From Dehalococcoidia bacterium SM23_28_2 (GTDB taxonomy: Bacteria > Chloroflexota > Dehalococcoidia > SM23-28-2): a stretch of DNA of 33,021 nucleotides. Numbering within the stretch: position 1 is the stretch's first letter; every line of letters begins with the position of its first letter. Below are positions 18,766-28,262 of the stretch, piece by piece. The notes under the pieces are model-generated. The model had not been told where the DNA came from. It saw only the letters and a program-made list of their open reading frames with translations, and searched no databases. The stretch covers positions 1 through 33,021 of the forward strand of contig LJUA01000018.1 in assembly GCA_001303545.1 (NCBI GenBank), written 5' to 3'. Both the position numbers and the translations under genes were made by a program.

Positions 18766-19696
18766 GTTGGGCTGTACTTTTGTGCGCTCGGCCAGAAGGA
18801 GGGGACCGCTGAAAGGGCAAGCGGCCAACGTGTGCACGCCTGCTGACGCGCTTGTCTACTGTCGGCAGCTCGCCGTGAGCCACTACGAGAACTTCACCGT
18901 GGCCTCCTGGCTGCTACCCAGCGCGCTTCGTCAGCATGTCTATGCCGTCTACGCCTTCTGCCGCCACGTGGACGACCTCGGCGACGAAGCGCCGGGCGAC
19001 CGGCTGAAGCTGCTGGACGACTGGCAGGCCGACCTGGAGCGCTGCTACGACTCGACGCCCAGTCATCCCATCCTCGTGGCCCTCCAGGAGACTATTCGCT
19101 GTTTCGCGATTCCGCCGCAGCCCTTCCTGAAGCTCATCGAGGCCAACCGCATGGACCAGCGGACAAGCCGCCATCGCACCTTCGAGGAGCTCCTCCACTA
19201 CTGCGATCACTCGGCCAACCCTGTCGGCCACCTGTTCCTGTACCTGTTCGGCTACAGAGACTCCGAGCGCCAGGGGTTCGCCGATGCTACCTGCACCGCT
19301 TTGCAGCTGACCAACTTCTGGCAGGACATCGCTGTCGATCTGGGCAAAGGCCGGGTGTACATACCGCAGGAGGACATGGCCCGCTTCGGCTACTCCGAGG
19401 AGGAGCTGAAGGGCGGCATCGTGAACGATAGCTTCCGCGTTCTCATGGCCTTCGAGGTCGACCGGACAAGGGAGTTGTTCGCCAAAGGGCTGGGCCTGCT
19501 GGACATGGTGGATGGCCGTCTGAGGGTCGACGTCAAGCTGTTCAGCCTGGGCGGCCTGGCTGTCCTGAAAGCGCTGGAGAGGAGCGGCTACGACGTCTTT
19601 CGGCGAAGGCCGCGGCTCTCCCGCTGGCAGAAGGCGGGCCTCTTTGTGCGCGGCCTTCTGCTTGGCCGGCCGAAAGTGAAAGCCGGGAGGGTGTGA
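18752..19696 (+). CDS. hpnC: Squalene synthase-type HpnC; start uncertain, GTG near 18831 also possible
   Basis: SHYENFTVASWLLP, YAFCRHVDDLGDE, LTNFWQDIAVDLGKGRVYIP. Confidence 0.88.
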   Translation: MVSGRLGCTFVRSARRRGPLKGQAANVCTPADALVYCRQLAVSHYENFTVASWLLPSALRQHVYAVYAFCRHVDDLGDEAPGDRLKLLDDWQADLERCYDSTPSHPILVALQETIRCFAIPPQPFLKLIEANRMDQRTSRHRTFEELLHYCDHSANPVGHLFLYLFGYRDSERQGFADATCTALQLTNFWQDIAVDLGKGRVYIPQEDMARFGYSEEELKGGIVNDSFRVLMAFEVDRTRELFAKGLGLLDMVDGRLRVDVKLFSLGGLAVLKALERSGYDVFRRRPRLSRWQKAGLFVRGLLLGRPKVKAGRV

Positions 19697-20560
19697 GTGG
19701 TGGAGGGTTCATTGCAGGCGGCCTATCGATACTGCCAGGAGCTGGCCAGACGGGAAGCGAGAAACTTCTACTACGGCTTTGTTCTCCTGCCGCCAGAAAA
19801 GAGGCGCGCTATCTACGCCGTCTACGCTTTCGCCCGGCGCTGCGATGACATTACGGACGACAACCTGGAGCCTGAGGAGAAGGTCCGACGGCTGGCTGAA
19901 TATCGTCGCTCGTTGGGCCAGTGCCTGGGCGGGCATCCTTCTGGCCCTGTCTTCCTGGCCCTGCGGGATACCATTCTCCGATTCCGTATTCCGGCCGAGT
20001 ACTTCTGGCAGCTCATGGACGGCGTGGAGATGGACCTGACCGTGCGTCGCTATCCCAACTTCGCCGAACTGCGCCGCTACTGCTACGGCGTCGCCTCCAC
20101 TGTGGGGCTTATCTGCATCGAGGTCTTCGGCTACCGGGAAGGCGAGCAAGCCCGCCAGCACGCCGAAGACCTGGGCATTGCCTTGCAGCTTACAAACATC
20201 CTGCGGGATATCCGTGAGGACGCTGAGAGGGATCGCATCTACATACCTCAGGATGAGATGGAGCGCTTTGGCTGCTCGGAGACCGAGATCCTTGAAGGCA
20301 TCGCCAGTGAAGCGTCCGTGCGCCTCATGCGGTTCCAGGTTGAGCGAGCGCGCGAGTACTTCGAGCAGGGACGAAGGCTGTTGCCTCTCCTCCCTCGCCG
20401 CTCCCGCGCCTGCACGGCCGTCCTCCAGGGGATCTACAGCCGGATCCTGGAACGCATCGAGGCCCAGCCATCCACTGTGCTGCGAGAGCGGGTCAGCCTG
20501 AGCGGCGGCCAGAAGCTGGCCCTGGCCGGCCGGGAGCTTGTTCGGAGCCTGATGGCATGA
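19697..20560 (+). CDS. hpnD: Presqualene diphosphate synthase HpnD
   Basis: NFYYGFVLLPPEKRRAIYAVYAFARRCDDITDD, LTNILRDIREDAERDRIYIP; next to hpnC and hpnE. Confidence 0.9.
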   Translation: MVEGSLQAAYRYCQELARREARNFYYGFVLLPPEKRRAIYAVYAFARRCDDITDDNLEPEEKVRRLAEYRRSLGQCLGGHPSGPVFLALRDTILRFRIPAEYFWQLMDGVEMDLTVRRYPNFAELRRYCYGVASTVGLICIEVFGYREGEQARQHAEDLGIALQLTNILRDIREDAERDRIYIPQDEMERFGCSETEILEGIASEASVRLMRFQVERAREYFEQGRRLLPLLPRRSRACTAVLQGIYSRILERIEAQPSTVLRERVSLSGGQKLALAGRELVRSLMA

Positions 20561-22008
20561 GCGAGGGAGGGCCGCGGGTGGTCATCGTCGGTGGCGGTCT
20601 CGCTGGCCTGGCGGCGGCCTGCGGGGTGGCGGATCGGGGATACAGCGTCGCCCTCGTCGAGCGGCGGCCCTCGCTGGGTGGGCGTGCCTGGTCCTTTTCC
20701 CACCCCCAGGGGCAGGGAGAGGTGGACAACGGCCAGCACGTGTTCCTGAAGTGCTGCACCTACTACATCCGCTTCCTCCAGAAGCTGGACGTTTGGGACA
20801 AGACCCACATGCAGAAGCGGTTGCGGGTGCCCGTCGTCGATTCCCACAGAGGTGTCAGCAGCCTGGAGAGCTCTCCCCTGCCCGCTCCCTTCCATCTCCT
20901 GCCTTCCTTCCTGCGCTTCCGTCATCTCTCTCCTCTGGACAAGGCGCGGGCGGCCTACGCTATGCTCTCTATCCGCTTCACCGACCGGACGAAGAGCGAT
21001 GAGCTCGATTCGATCAGCTTCTATCGCTGGCTGCGAGAGCACGGCCAGAGCGAGGCGGCCATCGACCGCTTCTGGAACCTGATCGTTCTGGCTACGCTCA
21101 ACGATGATGTGCGAATGGTCAGCGCTGACCTGGCGCTGATGGTCTTTCAGGAGGGTTTCCTCAAACGCGCCGATGGGGCCAACGTTGGCTACGCGACGGT
21201 GGGGCTTACCAGCCTGATCGGCCGGGAGGCCCGCCGCTACATCGAGGAGCGGGGCGGCCGTGTCATTTTGGGCCAGGCGACGCAAGAGCTTCTTCTCGAG
21301 GGGGAGCGCATAGCGGGCGCCAGGCTGGCCGACGGCAGCATACTGCGAGGGCAGTGGTACGTCTGCGCGGTGCCTCACCAGGTGCTGCTCGCCGTCATTC
21401 CGCCCGGCCTTCGCGGCGATCCCTTTTTCCGGCGGGCGAGCGAGCTGGCCACAACCCCCATCATCAACATCCACCTGTGGTATGACCGGCCGGTCATGGC
21501 TCTCGACTTCGCCGCCTTCATCAACAGCGAGGCGCAATGGGTGTTCAACAAGAGCAAGATGTGGCATCTGGCCGGCGACGGTCAGTACCTGGACATTTCC
21601 CTCAGCGGCGCGCGGCAGTATATCGACCTACCCAAGGAAGAGCTGGTCGAGCGCTTTGCTCGCGAGCTTCGCAGGCTGTTCCCCAAGGCTCGCCAGGCGC
21701 GGTTAGAGCGCTGGCTGGTGATGAAGGAGCGGCAGGCCACGTTCGCTGCGGCGCCGGGCTCCGGCGGATACCGCCTGCCCTGTCGTACGCCCATCGATAA
21801 CCTTTTCCTGGCGGGCGATTGGACGGCTACGGGGTGGCCGGCGACCATGGAGAGCGCCGTCCGCAGCGGCGTTGCCTGCGCCGAGGGAATAGCGCGCCTG
21901 GCGTCTCGGCCTGAACAGAGAGGGGGTGATCAACAGCGCTTGGAAACGACTACCGAGGGCTCAGAGAGAAGCAATCTTCGTTTATCATCCATCGGGGGCA
22001 AGGCATGA
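20557..22008 (+). CDS. hpnE: Hydroxysqualene dehydroxylase HpnE
   Basis: VVIVGGGLAGLAAACGVADRGYSVALVERRPSLGGRAWSF FAD motif; C-terminal LFLAGDWTATGWPATMESAVRSG; ATGA overlap with hpnD. Confidence 0.9.
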   Translation: MSEGGPRVVIVGGGLAGLAAACGVADRGYSVALVERRPSLGGRAWSFSHPQGQGEVDNGQHVFLKCCTYYIRFLQKLDVWDKTHMQKRLRVPVVDSHRGVSSLESSPLPAPFHLLPSFLRFRHLSPLDKARAAYAMLSIRFTDRTKSDELDSISFYRWLREHGQSEAAIDRFWNLIVLATLNDDVRMVSADLALMVFQEGFLKRADGANVGYATVGLTSLIGREARRYIEERGGRVILGQATQELLLEGERIAGARLADGSILRGQWYVCAVPHQVLLAVIPPGLRGDPFFRRASELATTPIINIHLWYDRPVMALDFAAFINSEAQWVFNKSKMWHLAGDGQYLDISLSGARQYIDLPKEELVERFARELRRLFPKARQARLERWLVMKERQATFAAAPGSGGYRLPCRTPIDNLFLAGDWTATGWPATMESAVRSGVACAEGIARLASRPEQRGGDQQRLETTTEGSERSNLRLSSIGGKA

Positions 22009-23348
22009 AGATCAAGAAAGCCAAAGCCCTAGGCTTTTGTTTTGGAGTGCGCCGAGCCATCGAGGTGGTGGAGCGAGGGGTGGAGGAGTACGGGCCTATC
22101 GACAGCCTGGGCTCAATAGTGCACAATCCGGAAGTGGTTAAACGCTTGGCTGCCAAGGGCGTTAACGTAGTGGACGGACTGGAGCGCATCCGGAAAGGCA
22201 CGGTTGCCATCACCGCCCATGGAGCGAGACCGGAGGTGATGCATGAGGCGGCGGCGCGAGGGCTGCGCCTGATCGATGCCACCTGCCCCATCGTGCGCAA
22301 GTTGCAGAAGATGGCCCAGCGTCTGCAGGGCGATGGCTTCCAGGTGTTGATCTACGGTGACGCAGATCATCCGGAGGTGCAGGCCGTCCTCGCCTGGACC
22401 AACGGCGATGGCTGTGCCTTGCAGAACCCGGAGGCGCCGCTGGCGCTTCACGGACGGAGGGTGGCCCTGCTCGCGCAGACTACCAAGAGCGAGGAATCCT
22501 TCACTGCTTTCGTGGCCAAGTTCATGACCAAAAACATCGGCTGCATAAACGAGCTGCGGGTCATAAACACCACCTGTCCGGAGACCGAGGAGCGTTACCA
22601 GGCGGCGCGTGGGTTGGCCAAGGAATGCGATCTCATTATCGTCGTAGGGGGCAGGAATAGCGCCAATACCCGCAAGCTGGCCGAGACCTGCATGGCTACC
22701 GGCGTGGAGACTCGGCAGGTGGAGACGGCGGCCGAGATCGATCCTGCCTGGCTGGCGGGCAAGGAGTCGGTGGGGGTGACCGCCGGCGCTTCTACCCCCG
22801 ACGAGTCCATCGAGCAGGTTGTGGAGCGCCTTCAGGGGCTGGCCGGTGAGAATCGGGTACCGGTGAGCGAGCAGAGCGAGGAACAACGGGAGGCCGTAAT
22901 GGGCGTGAAGTTCTCCTTTCGCAGCTTTACGATTCGCACGGACAAGGGGCCCCAGTTCATCGACGTCACCGATCGGGTCGCCGGTCTCGCTCAAGAGTCA
23001 GCCATCCATAACGGATTCGCCATCGTCTTCACTCGCCACACGACGGCGGCCATTCGCATCAACGAGAACGAACCCTTGCTCCTGCGTGACATGGAGGACT
23101 TCCTGAAGAAGGTCGCGCCTTCCCATGTGCACTACAACCACAACGACTTCAGCCGTCGTACAGTGAACATGAACGACGGCGAGGAACCGAACGGTCACTC
23201 CCACTGCCAGCAGTTGCTCCTGGGGGCGAGCGAAGCCGTTCCTATCGTCGATGGCCGGCTCCTACTGGGACAGTGGCAACGCCTCTTCCTAGTCGAACTC
23301 GACCGAGGCCGAGAGCGGGAGGTCGTGGTTCAGCTAGTGGGAGGCTAG
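22005..23348 (+). CDS. ispH: 4-hydroxy-3-methylbut-2-enyl diphosphate reductase fused to a C-terminal YjbQ/UPF0047 domain
   Basis: IspH Cys motifs GFCFGVRRA, DATCPIVRKL, NTTCPETEERYQA. From about residue 299: RHTTAAIRINENEPLLLRDMEDFL...GEEPNGHSHCQQLLLGASEAVPIVDGRLLLGQWQRLFLVELD, typical YjbQ. ATGA overlap with hpnE. Confidence 0.9.
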   Translation: MKIKKAKALGFCFGVRRAIEVVERGVEEYGPIDSLGSIVHNPEVVKRLAAKGVNVVDGLERIRKGTVAITAHGARPEVMHEAAARGLRLIDATCPIVRKLQKMAQRLQGDGFQVLIYGDADHPEVQAVLAWTNGDGCALQNPEAPLALHGRRVALLAQTTKSEESFTAFVAKFMTKNIGCINELRVINTTCPETEERYQAARGLAKECDLIIVVGGRNSANTRKLAETCMATGVETRQVETAAEIDPAWLAGKESVGVTAGASTPDESIEQVVERLQGLAGENRVPVSEQSEEQREAVMGVKFSFRSFTIRTDKGPQFIDVTDRVAGLAQESAIHNGFAIVFTRHTTAAIRINENEPLLLRDMEDFLKKVAPSHVHYNHNDFSRRTVNMNDGEEPNGHSHCQQLLLGASEAVPIVDGRLLLGQWQRLFLVELDRGREREVVVQLVGG

Positions 23349-23349
23349 G

Positions 23350-24378
23350 GTGGCACTGCCCAGCCTTTTCGCCCGCTATCGCAGCGAGCTGGGGGAGTAT
23401 CTCCGTTCGGCTCTACCGGAGGGGAGCCCGGCGCTGCTCTATCGCATGATGCGCTACCACCTTGGCTGGGAGGACGAGCAGGGCCGTCCCCTGGCTGGAG
23501 AGGCGGGGAAGGCTCTCCGTCCCACTCTCTGCCTCTGGGCCTGTCAGGCAGTGGGCGGCGACTGGCGAACCGCTCTGCCGGCGGCGGCTGCCCTGGAGCT
23601 GGTGCACAATTTCTCTCTCGTGCATGACGACATCCAGGATGGGGACAGAGAGCGGCGCCATCGGCCGACGGCCTGGAGCGTGTGGGGCGAGCCCCAGGCG
23701 ATCAACGCCGGCGATAGCCTGCTGATCCTGGGCCGTCTTGTCACCTTGCGATTGGGGGAGAGAGGCGTGGCTCCGGCCAGGGTGATCGAGGCCTGCCGCG
23801 TGCTGGACAGGGCTTGCCTGACGATGATCGAGGGGCAGTGCCTGGATATCAGCTTCGAGGATCAGCGGGAGGTGAGCGTGGAGGCCTACCTTGACATGAT
23901 CGCCAGGAAGACGGGCGCTCTGCTGGGGGCCTCCCTTCATCTGGGCGCTCTGGTGGCCGTCGATGACGAGCCGCTGGTCGAACGGTTTGCCCGCTGTGGC
24001 CAACTCCTCGGCCTGGCCTTCCAGATCCGCGATGACATCCTGGGCGCGTGGGGCGCGGCCGATGTCACCGGCAAGCCGGTGGCGGCCGATATTCGCCGCC
24101 GCAAGAAGTCGCTGCCGGTGGTCTATGCCATGGCGGCGGCCGAGGCTGCTGAGCGCGAGCAGTTGCTTCGGCTCTACAGCCAGGGGGCGCCGAGCGAGGA
24201 GGAGGTGGGCATTGTGCTTGGGCTGCTGGACAGGCACGGGGCCTACGACTACTGTCAGCAGATGGCGCAGGAGCGTGTTGAGCAGGCCCTGGCGGAGCTG
24301 GCACCGATAGACATGGATCCGACAGCCCGACGCGAGCTGGAGGAAGTGGCCAGCTTCCTGCTGGAGCGAGACTTCTAG
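23350..24378 (+). CDS. Polyprenyl (probably farnesyl) diphosphate synthase
   Basis: LVHDDIQDGDRERRHRPTAW and FQIRDDILGAWG Asp-rich motifs; GTG start. Confidence 0.88.
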   Translation: MALPSLFARYRSELGEYLRSALPEGSPALLYRMMRYHLGWEDEQGRPLAGEAGKALRPTLCLWACQAVGGDWRTALPAAAALELVHNFSLVHDDIQDGDRERRHRPTAWSVWGEPQAINAGDSLLILGRLVTLRLGERGVAPARVIEACRVLDRACLTMIEGQCLDISFEDQREVSVEAYLDMIARKTGALLGASLHLGALVAVDDEPLVERFARCGQLLGLAFQIRDDILGAWGAADVTGKPVAADIRRRKKSLPVVYAMAAAEAAEREQLLRLYSQGAPSEEEVGIVLGLLDRHGAYDYCQQMAQERVEQALAELAPIDMDPTARRELEEVASFLLERDF

Positions 24379-24414
24379 GCAGGCGGCGAGCGGACCGACA
24401 TCGAGGGGAGTTGC

Positions 24415-25431
24415 ATGGCCGGACAACCTGTGGAGCTGACTCTGAGGCTGGCCCGCTACCTTGTGGAGAGCAAGATCCGGCGGCGGCGCCGCTTTCCTCT
24501 GACGATGATCCTCGAGCCGCTGGAGAAGTGCAACCTGACCTGCGAGGGCTGCGGCCGCATCCGGGAGTACGCGCCGGTCATCGACCGGATGATGACGGTG
24601 GGGGAGTGCCTGACCGCTGTGGAGGAATGCGGCGCGCCGGTCGTCTCCATCGCTGGCGGCGAGCCCTTGATGCACCCCGACATCGACCGGATCGTGGAGG
24701 GCATCGTCCGCCAGAGGCGCTTCGTTTACCTGTGCACCAATGGCCTGCTCATGAAGGGGGCGCTGACAAGCTTGAGCCCCTCGCCTTATCTCGCCTTCGT
24801 CGTCCATCTGGATGGCCTGCGCGAGACCCATGACAAGTCAGTCGGCCGCCGGGGCGTCTACGACGTGGCGGTCGCTGCCATTCGGATGGCGCGACGGGCA
24901 GGCTTCCGAGTCTGCACCAACACCACCCTCTACAACGGCGTCCAGCCGGGGGAGTTCCAGGCACTGTTCGCCATGCTCACCAGGATGGGCGTCGAGGGGA
25001 TCATGGTCTCGCCGGCGTTCTGGTTTGAGGATGTCGGCGCGAAGGATATCTTCCTGGCCCGTCAGCAGGCCATCGAGTTCTTTCAAGCCATCCTTGAGGG
25101 ATGCCGAAACGGCACCCGCTTCTACAACAATCCGCTCTATCTGGATTTCCTCCAGGGCAAGCGCCGCTACCAGTGCACGCCGTGGTCGGTACCCACTCGG
25201 ACGCCCCTCGGCTGGCGGCAGCCCTGCTATTTGATCGCCGACCAGCACGCGGGTACCTTCGCTGAGCTCATGAGGGGCACCCCCTGGCGCAACTACGGCT
25301 TCGGTCGAGATCCTCGCTGCGCCAGTTGCATGATGCACTGCGGGTACGAGGGCTCGGCCATTCTGGAGGCTTTGGAGAAGCCGGCGGCGGCCTGGGAGAT
25401 GGCGAAGCGAGCGCTTTTCTCCTCCAAGTAG
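24415..25431 (+). CDS. hpnH: Adenosyl-hopene transferase HpnH, radical SAM
   Basis: PLEKCNLTCEGCGRIREY (CxxxCxxC), SIAGGEPLMHPDI, VVHLDGLRETHDKSV, NYGFGRDPRCASCMMHCGYE. Confidence 0.92.
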   Translation: MAGQPVELTLRLARYLVESKIRRRRRFPLTMILEPLEKCNLTCEGCGRIREYAPVIDRMMTVGECLTAVEECGAPVVSIAGGEPLMHPDIDRIVEGIVRQRRFVYLCTNGLLMKGALTSLSPSPYLAFVVHLDGLRETHDKSVGRRGVYDVAVAAIRMARRAGFRVCTNTTLYNGVQPGEFQALFAMLTRMGVEGIMVSPAFWFEDVGAKDIFLARQQAIEFFQAILEGCRNGTRFYNNPLYLDFLQGKRRYQCTPWSVPTRTPLGWRQPCYLIADQHAGTFAELMRGTPWRNYGFGRDPRCASCMMHCGYEGSAILEALEKPAAAWEMAKRALFSSK

Positions 25432-25441
25432 GAGGGAAACG

Positions 25442-26230
25442 ATGATCGCCATCGTTGCCGCTCTGGATGCAGAGCTATCGGCCCTGGGGAGAAGGGCAAG
25501 GGTCAGGCGCGTCCCTTCGCCTTCCTGGCCGCTCATCGGCGAGGGAGCGCTCGCCGGCAGGCCGGTCTTGCTGGCGCGGACGGGGATGGGCGCCGCCTGC
25601 GCTCGGAACGCCACCGCCGTTCTGATGGAGCGCCACAAGCCGGAGGCTGTCCTGTCGATCGGTTTCGCTGGCTCCGTAACGGCCGAGCTTCGGGCGGGCC
25701 ATCTGGTCATCGCTCGTCAGGTATACGTTCTGGAGGAGCCAATTCATGAGGAGCCGCTGGCGATGTCCAACGGGCTGGTCTGCGACCCTGCGCTGGTGGA
25801 ACTGGCGGTAGCAGCGGCTCAGAGAAGGAAGCTGGCCTTCAGTCAGGGGGTCGCTCTCACCGTTCCCCAGGTGGTCGGCCAGCCGGAGGTCAAGTGGCGA
25901 ATCGGAGACAGCTTGCCGGTGGAAATGGTGGAGATGGAGAGCTATTGGGTAGGGCGCGTTGCCGCCGATCAGGACGTTCCATTTCTCGCCGTGCGAGCGG
26001 TGCTGGACGAGGTCGGTGACCGCCTGCCGGACTTGCCCAACCTGATCGACGAGACCGGAGGCGTCGCCAGGCGGCGGGCGTTGCGCCAGCTCCTCCGGCG
26101 ACCGCAGGAGGCGCCGGGCTTCATCCGCATGGCGGCCAGGGCCCGCCGGGCGAGCGGCAGGCTGGCCGTTTTCGCTGAAGGTCTCCTGGACGCGCTCGCC
26201 GCTTCGGATTACGTTGGGAGGCCACAATGA
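25442..26230 (+). CDS. hpnG: HpnG-like nucleosidase/phosphorylase
   Basis: Nucleoside phosphorylase-type fold (LARTGMGAACARNAT, VLSIGFAGSV, VEMVEMESYWVGRVAAD) between hpnH and shc. Confidence 0.8.
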   Translation: MIAIVAALDAELSALGRRARVRRVPSPSWPLIGEGALAGRPVLLARTGMGAACARNATAVLMERHKPEAVLSIGFAGSVTAELRAGHLVIARQVYVLEEPIHEEPLAMSNGLVCDPALVELAVAAAQRRKLAFSQGVALTVPQVVGQPEVKWRIGDSLPVEMVEMESYWVGRVAADQDVPFLAVRAVLDEVGDRLPDLPNLIDETGGVARRRALRQLLRRPQEAPGFIRMAARARRASGRLAVFAEGLLDALAASDYVGRPQ

Positions 26231-28170
26231 GGGAGACTCAACGGGAGACCGCCTCTGGCAGGAGCGTTGCCGGTGTCTCTGAGGCCGTGGAGGTGGCCAT
26301 CCAGCGTGCCCAGGACTATCTGCTGAGCATCCAGTACCCCGAGGGCTATTGGTGGGGCGAGCTGGAGACCAATGTCTGCATGGCCGCCGAGTATCTGCTG
26401 CTGACTCACTTCCTGGGTGCGGCCGACCGTCGGCGCTGGGACAAGATCGTCGAGTACCTGCGGCGCCAGCAGCTCCCCGACGGCACCTGGAGCATCTACC
26501 ACGGCGGCCCCAGCGACCTCAACGCCACGGTAGAGGCCTACTTCGCCCTCAAGCTGGCTGGCGTCTCCCCAGACGAGCCGTCCATGGCCAAGGCACGCCA
26601 GTTCGTCCTCTCGCGGGGTGGTGTGCCTAAGGTTCGCATATTCACCAAGATCTGGCTGGCTCTCTTCGGCCAGTGGGACTGGCGGGGGGTGCCCGTCCTG
26701 CCGCCGGAGCTCATGCTCTTGCCCTCCTGGTTCCCGATCAATATCTATGAGTTCGCTTCCTGGGCGCGGGCGACTGTCGTCCCCATGCTCATCATCCTCA
26801 CCCGTCGGCCCGTTTGCCCGATCCCTGGCGAGGCCCACATCGACGAGCTGTATCCGGCCCCGCGCGAGCAGGTGGACTATTCGCTTCCCAAGAGCGACAG
26901 GCTGCTGAGCTGGAAGACCCTCTTCCTCACTACGGACAAGCTCCTCCGTCTTTACGAGCGCTGGGGCTGGAAGCCTTTCCGCCGACGGGCCGCCCGCGCT
27001 GCCGAGGAGTGGATCGTCGAGCACCAGGAGGCAGACGGGAGCTGGGGCGGCATCCAGCCGCCGTGGGTCTACTCCCTCATCGCCCTCAAGGTTCTGGGCT
27101 ACCCACTGGACCACCCGGTGATGGCCAAAGGCCTTGAGGGGTTCGAAGGGTTTGCCATCGAGGACGAGGAGACCTTCAATCCTCAGGCCTGCCTGTCCCC
27201 CGTGTGGGACACCTGCCTGGCGATGAACGCCCTGCTCGACTCGGGCCTGCCGGCGGATCATCCGGCGCTGGTGAAGGCCGGCCGCTGGATGCTGAAGGAG
27301 CAGATCCTCAGCGGCGGCGACTGGCAGGTGAAGAACCGCAAAGGCCCGCCCGGCGGCTGGGCCTTCGAGTTCGCCAACGACCTCTACCCGGATACGGACG
27401 ACGCCGCCGAGGTGATGATCGCCCTTCTGCGCACTCGCCTGCCCGAAGAGGACGAGAAGGCTCAGGCCCTGGAGCGAGGCCTTCGGTGGCTGCTGAGCAT
27501 GCAGAGCAAGAACGGCGGCTGGGGCTCGTTCGACGTCAACAACACCAGGCGGATCATGACGCAGATACCCTTCTGCGACTTCGGGGCGGTCATCGACCCG
27601 CCGAGCGAGGATGTCACCGCCCACATCGTGGAGCTTCTGGGCCAGATGGGCTACGACAAGACCTTCCGGCCTGTCCGGCGCGCTCTCGCCTATCTGCGAC
27701 GCGAGCAGGAGCCCGACGGCTGCTGGTTCGGCCGCTGGGGGGTGAACTACGTCTACGGCACGGGGGCGGTGCTTCCGGCCCTGGAGGCCGTCGGCGAGGA
27801 CATGGGACAGGAATCCGTTCGCCGGGCTGTGCGCTGGCTGATCGAGCACCAGAACGAGGACGGCGGCTGGGGCGAGACCTGCGCTTCCTATGCCGATCCG
27901 GGCCTGCGGGGCAAGGGCGCGAGCACGGCCTCCCAGACGGCGTGGGCCCTCCTGGGGCTGCTGGCCGGCGGTCAGGGAGCCAGCGAGGCCGCCTTGCGGG
28001 GCATCGGCTACCTGCTGGAGACCCAGGCGGAGGACGGCTCCTGGGACGAGCCCGAGTTCACGGGCACGGGCTTCCCGCGCGATTTCTTCATCAACTACCA
28101 CCTGTACCGCGACTACTTCCCCCTGATGGCCCTGGGGCGCTATTGCGAGCTTGCGGCCACCACCCGTTGA
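26227..28170 (+). CDS. shc: Squalene-hopene cyclase
   Basis: PDTDDAAEVMIALL (DxDD) and QW motifs (QQLPDGTWSIYHGG, QEADGSWGGIQPPW, QSKNGGWGSFDVNN, QNEDGGWGETCASY, QAEDGSWDEPEFTGTGFP); ATGA overlap with hpnG. Confidence 0.96.
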   Translation: MRETQRETASGRSVAGVSEAVEVAIQRAQDYLLSIQYPEGYWWGELETNVCMAAEYLLLTHFLGAADRRRWDKIVEYLRRQQLPDGTWSIYHGGPSDLNATVEAYFALKLAGVSPDEPSMAKARQFVLSRGGVPKVRIFTKIWLALFGQWDWRGVPVLPPELMLLPSWFPINIYEFASWARATVVPMLIILTRRPVCPIPGEAHIDELYPAPREQVDYSLPKSDRLLSWKTLFLTTDKLLRLYERWGWKPFRRRAARAAEEWIVEHQEADGSWGGIQPPWVYSLIALKVLGYPLDHPVMAKGLEGFEGFAIEDEETFNPQACLSPVWDTCLAMNALLDSGLPADHPALVKAGRWMLKEQILSGGDWQVKNRKGPPGGWAFEFANDLYPDTDDAAEVMIALLRTRLPEEDEKAQALERGLRWLLSMQSKNGGWGSFDVNNTRRIMTQIPFCDFGAVIDPPSEDVTAHIVELLGQMGYDKTFRPVRRALAYLRREQEPDGCWFGRWGVNYVYGTGAVLPALEAVGEDMGQESVRRAVRWLIEHQNEDGGWGETCASYADPGLRGKGASTASQTAWALLGLLAGGQGASEAALRGIGYLLETQAEDGSWDEPEFTGTGFPRDFFINYHLYRDYFPLMALGRYCELAATTR

Positions 28171-28262
28171 CAGATAGGCCACCGCCGGATATGATGGCGC
28201 TGTCCTATGCTCTTTCGTAGGCTCTCTTCGCGATAGGCCGGCCTGGAGGAAGGTACGTTGTC

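Noticed and set aside
18445-18837. 130-aa minus-strand ORF upstream of hpnC
   Set aside because: No recognisable family or good start context; overlaps the likely promoter and leader of the hopanoid operon.
23413-24831. 472-aa minus-strand ORF
   Set aside because: Antisense to the prenyl synthase and the start of hpnH; shadow ORF.
26209-28182. 657-aa minus-strand ORF covering almost all of shc
   Set aside because: Antisense shadow ORF in high-GC sequence; the plus strand is an unmistakable squalene-hopene cyclase and the minus translation shows no family signature.
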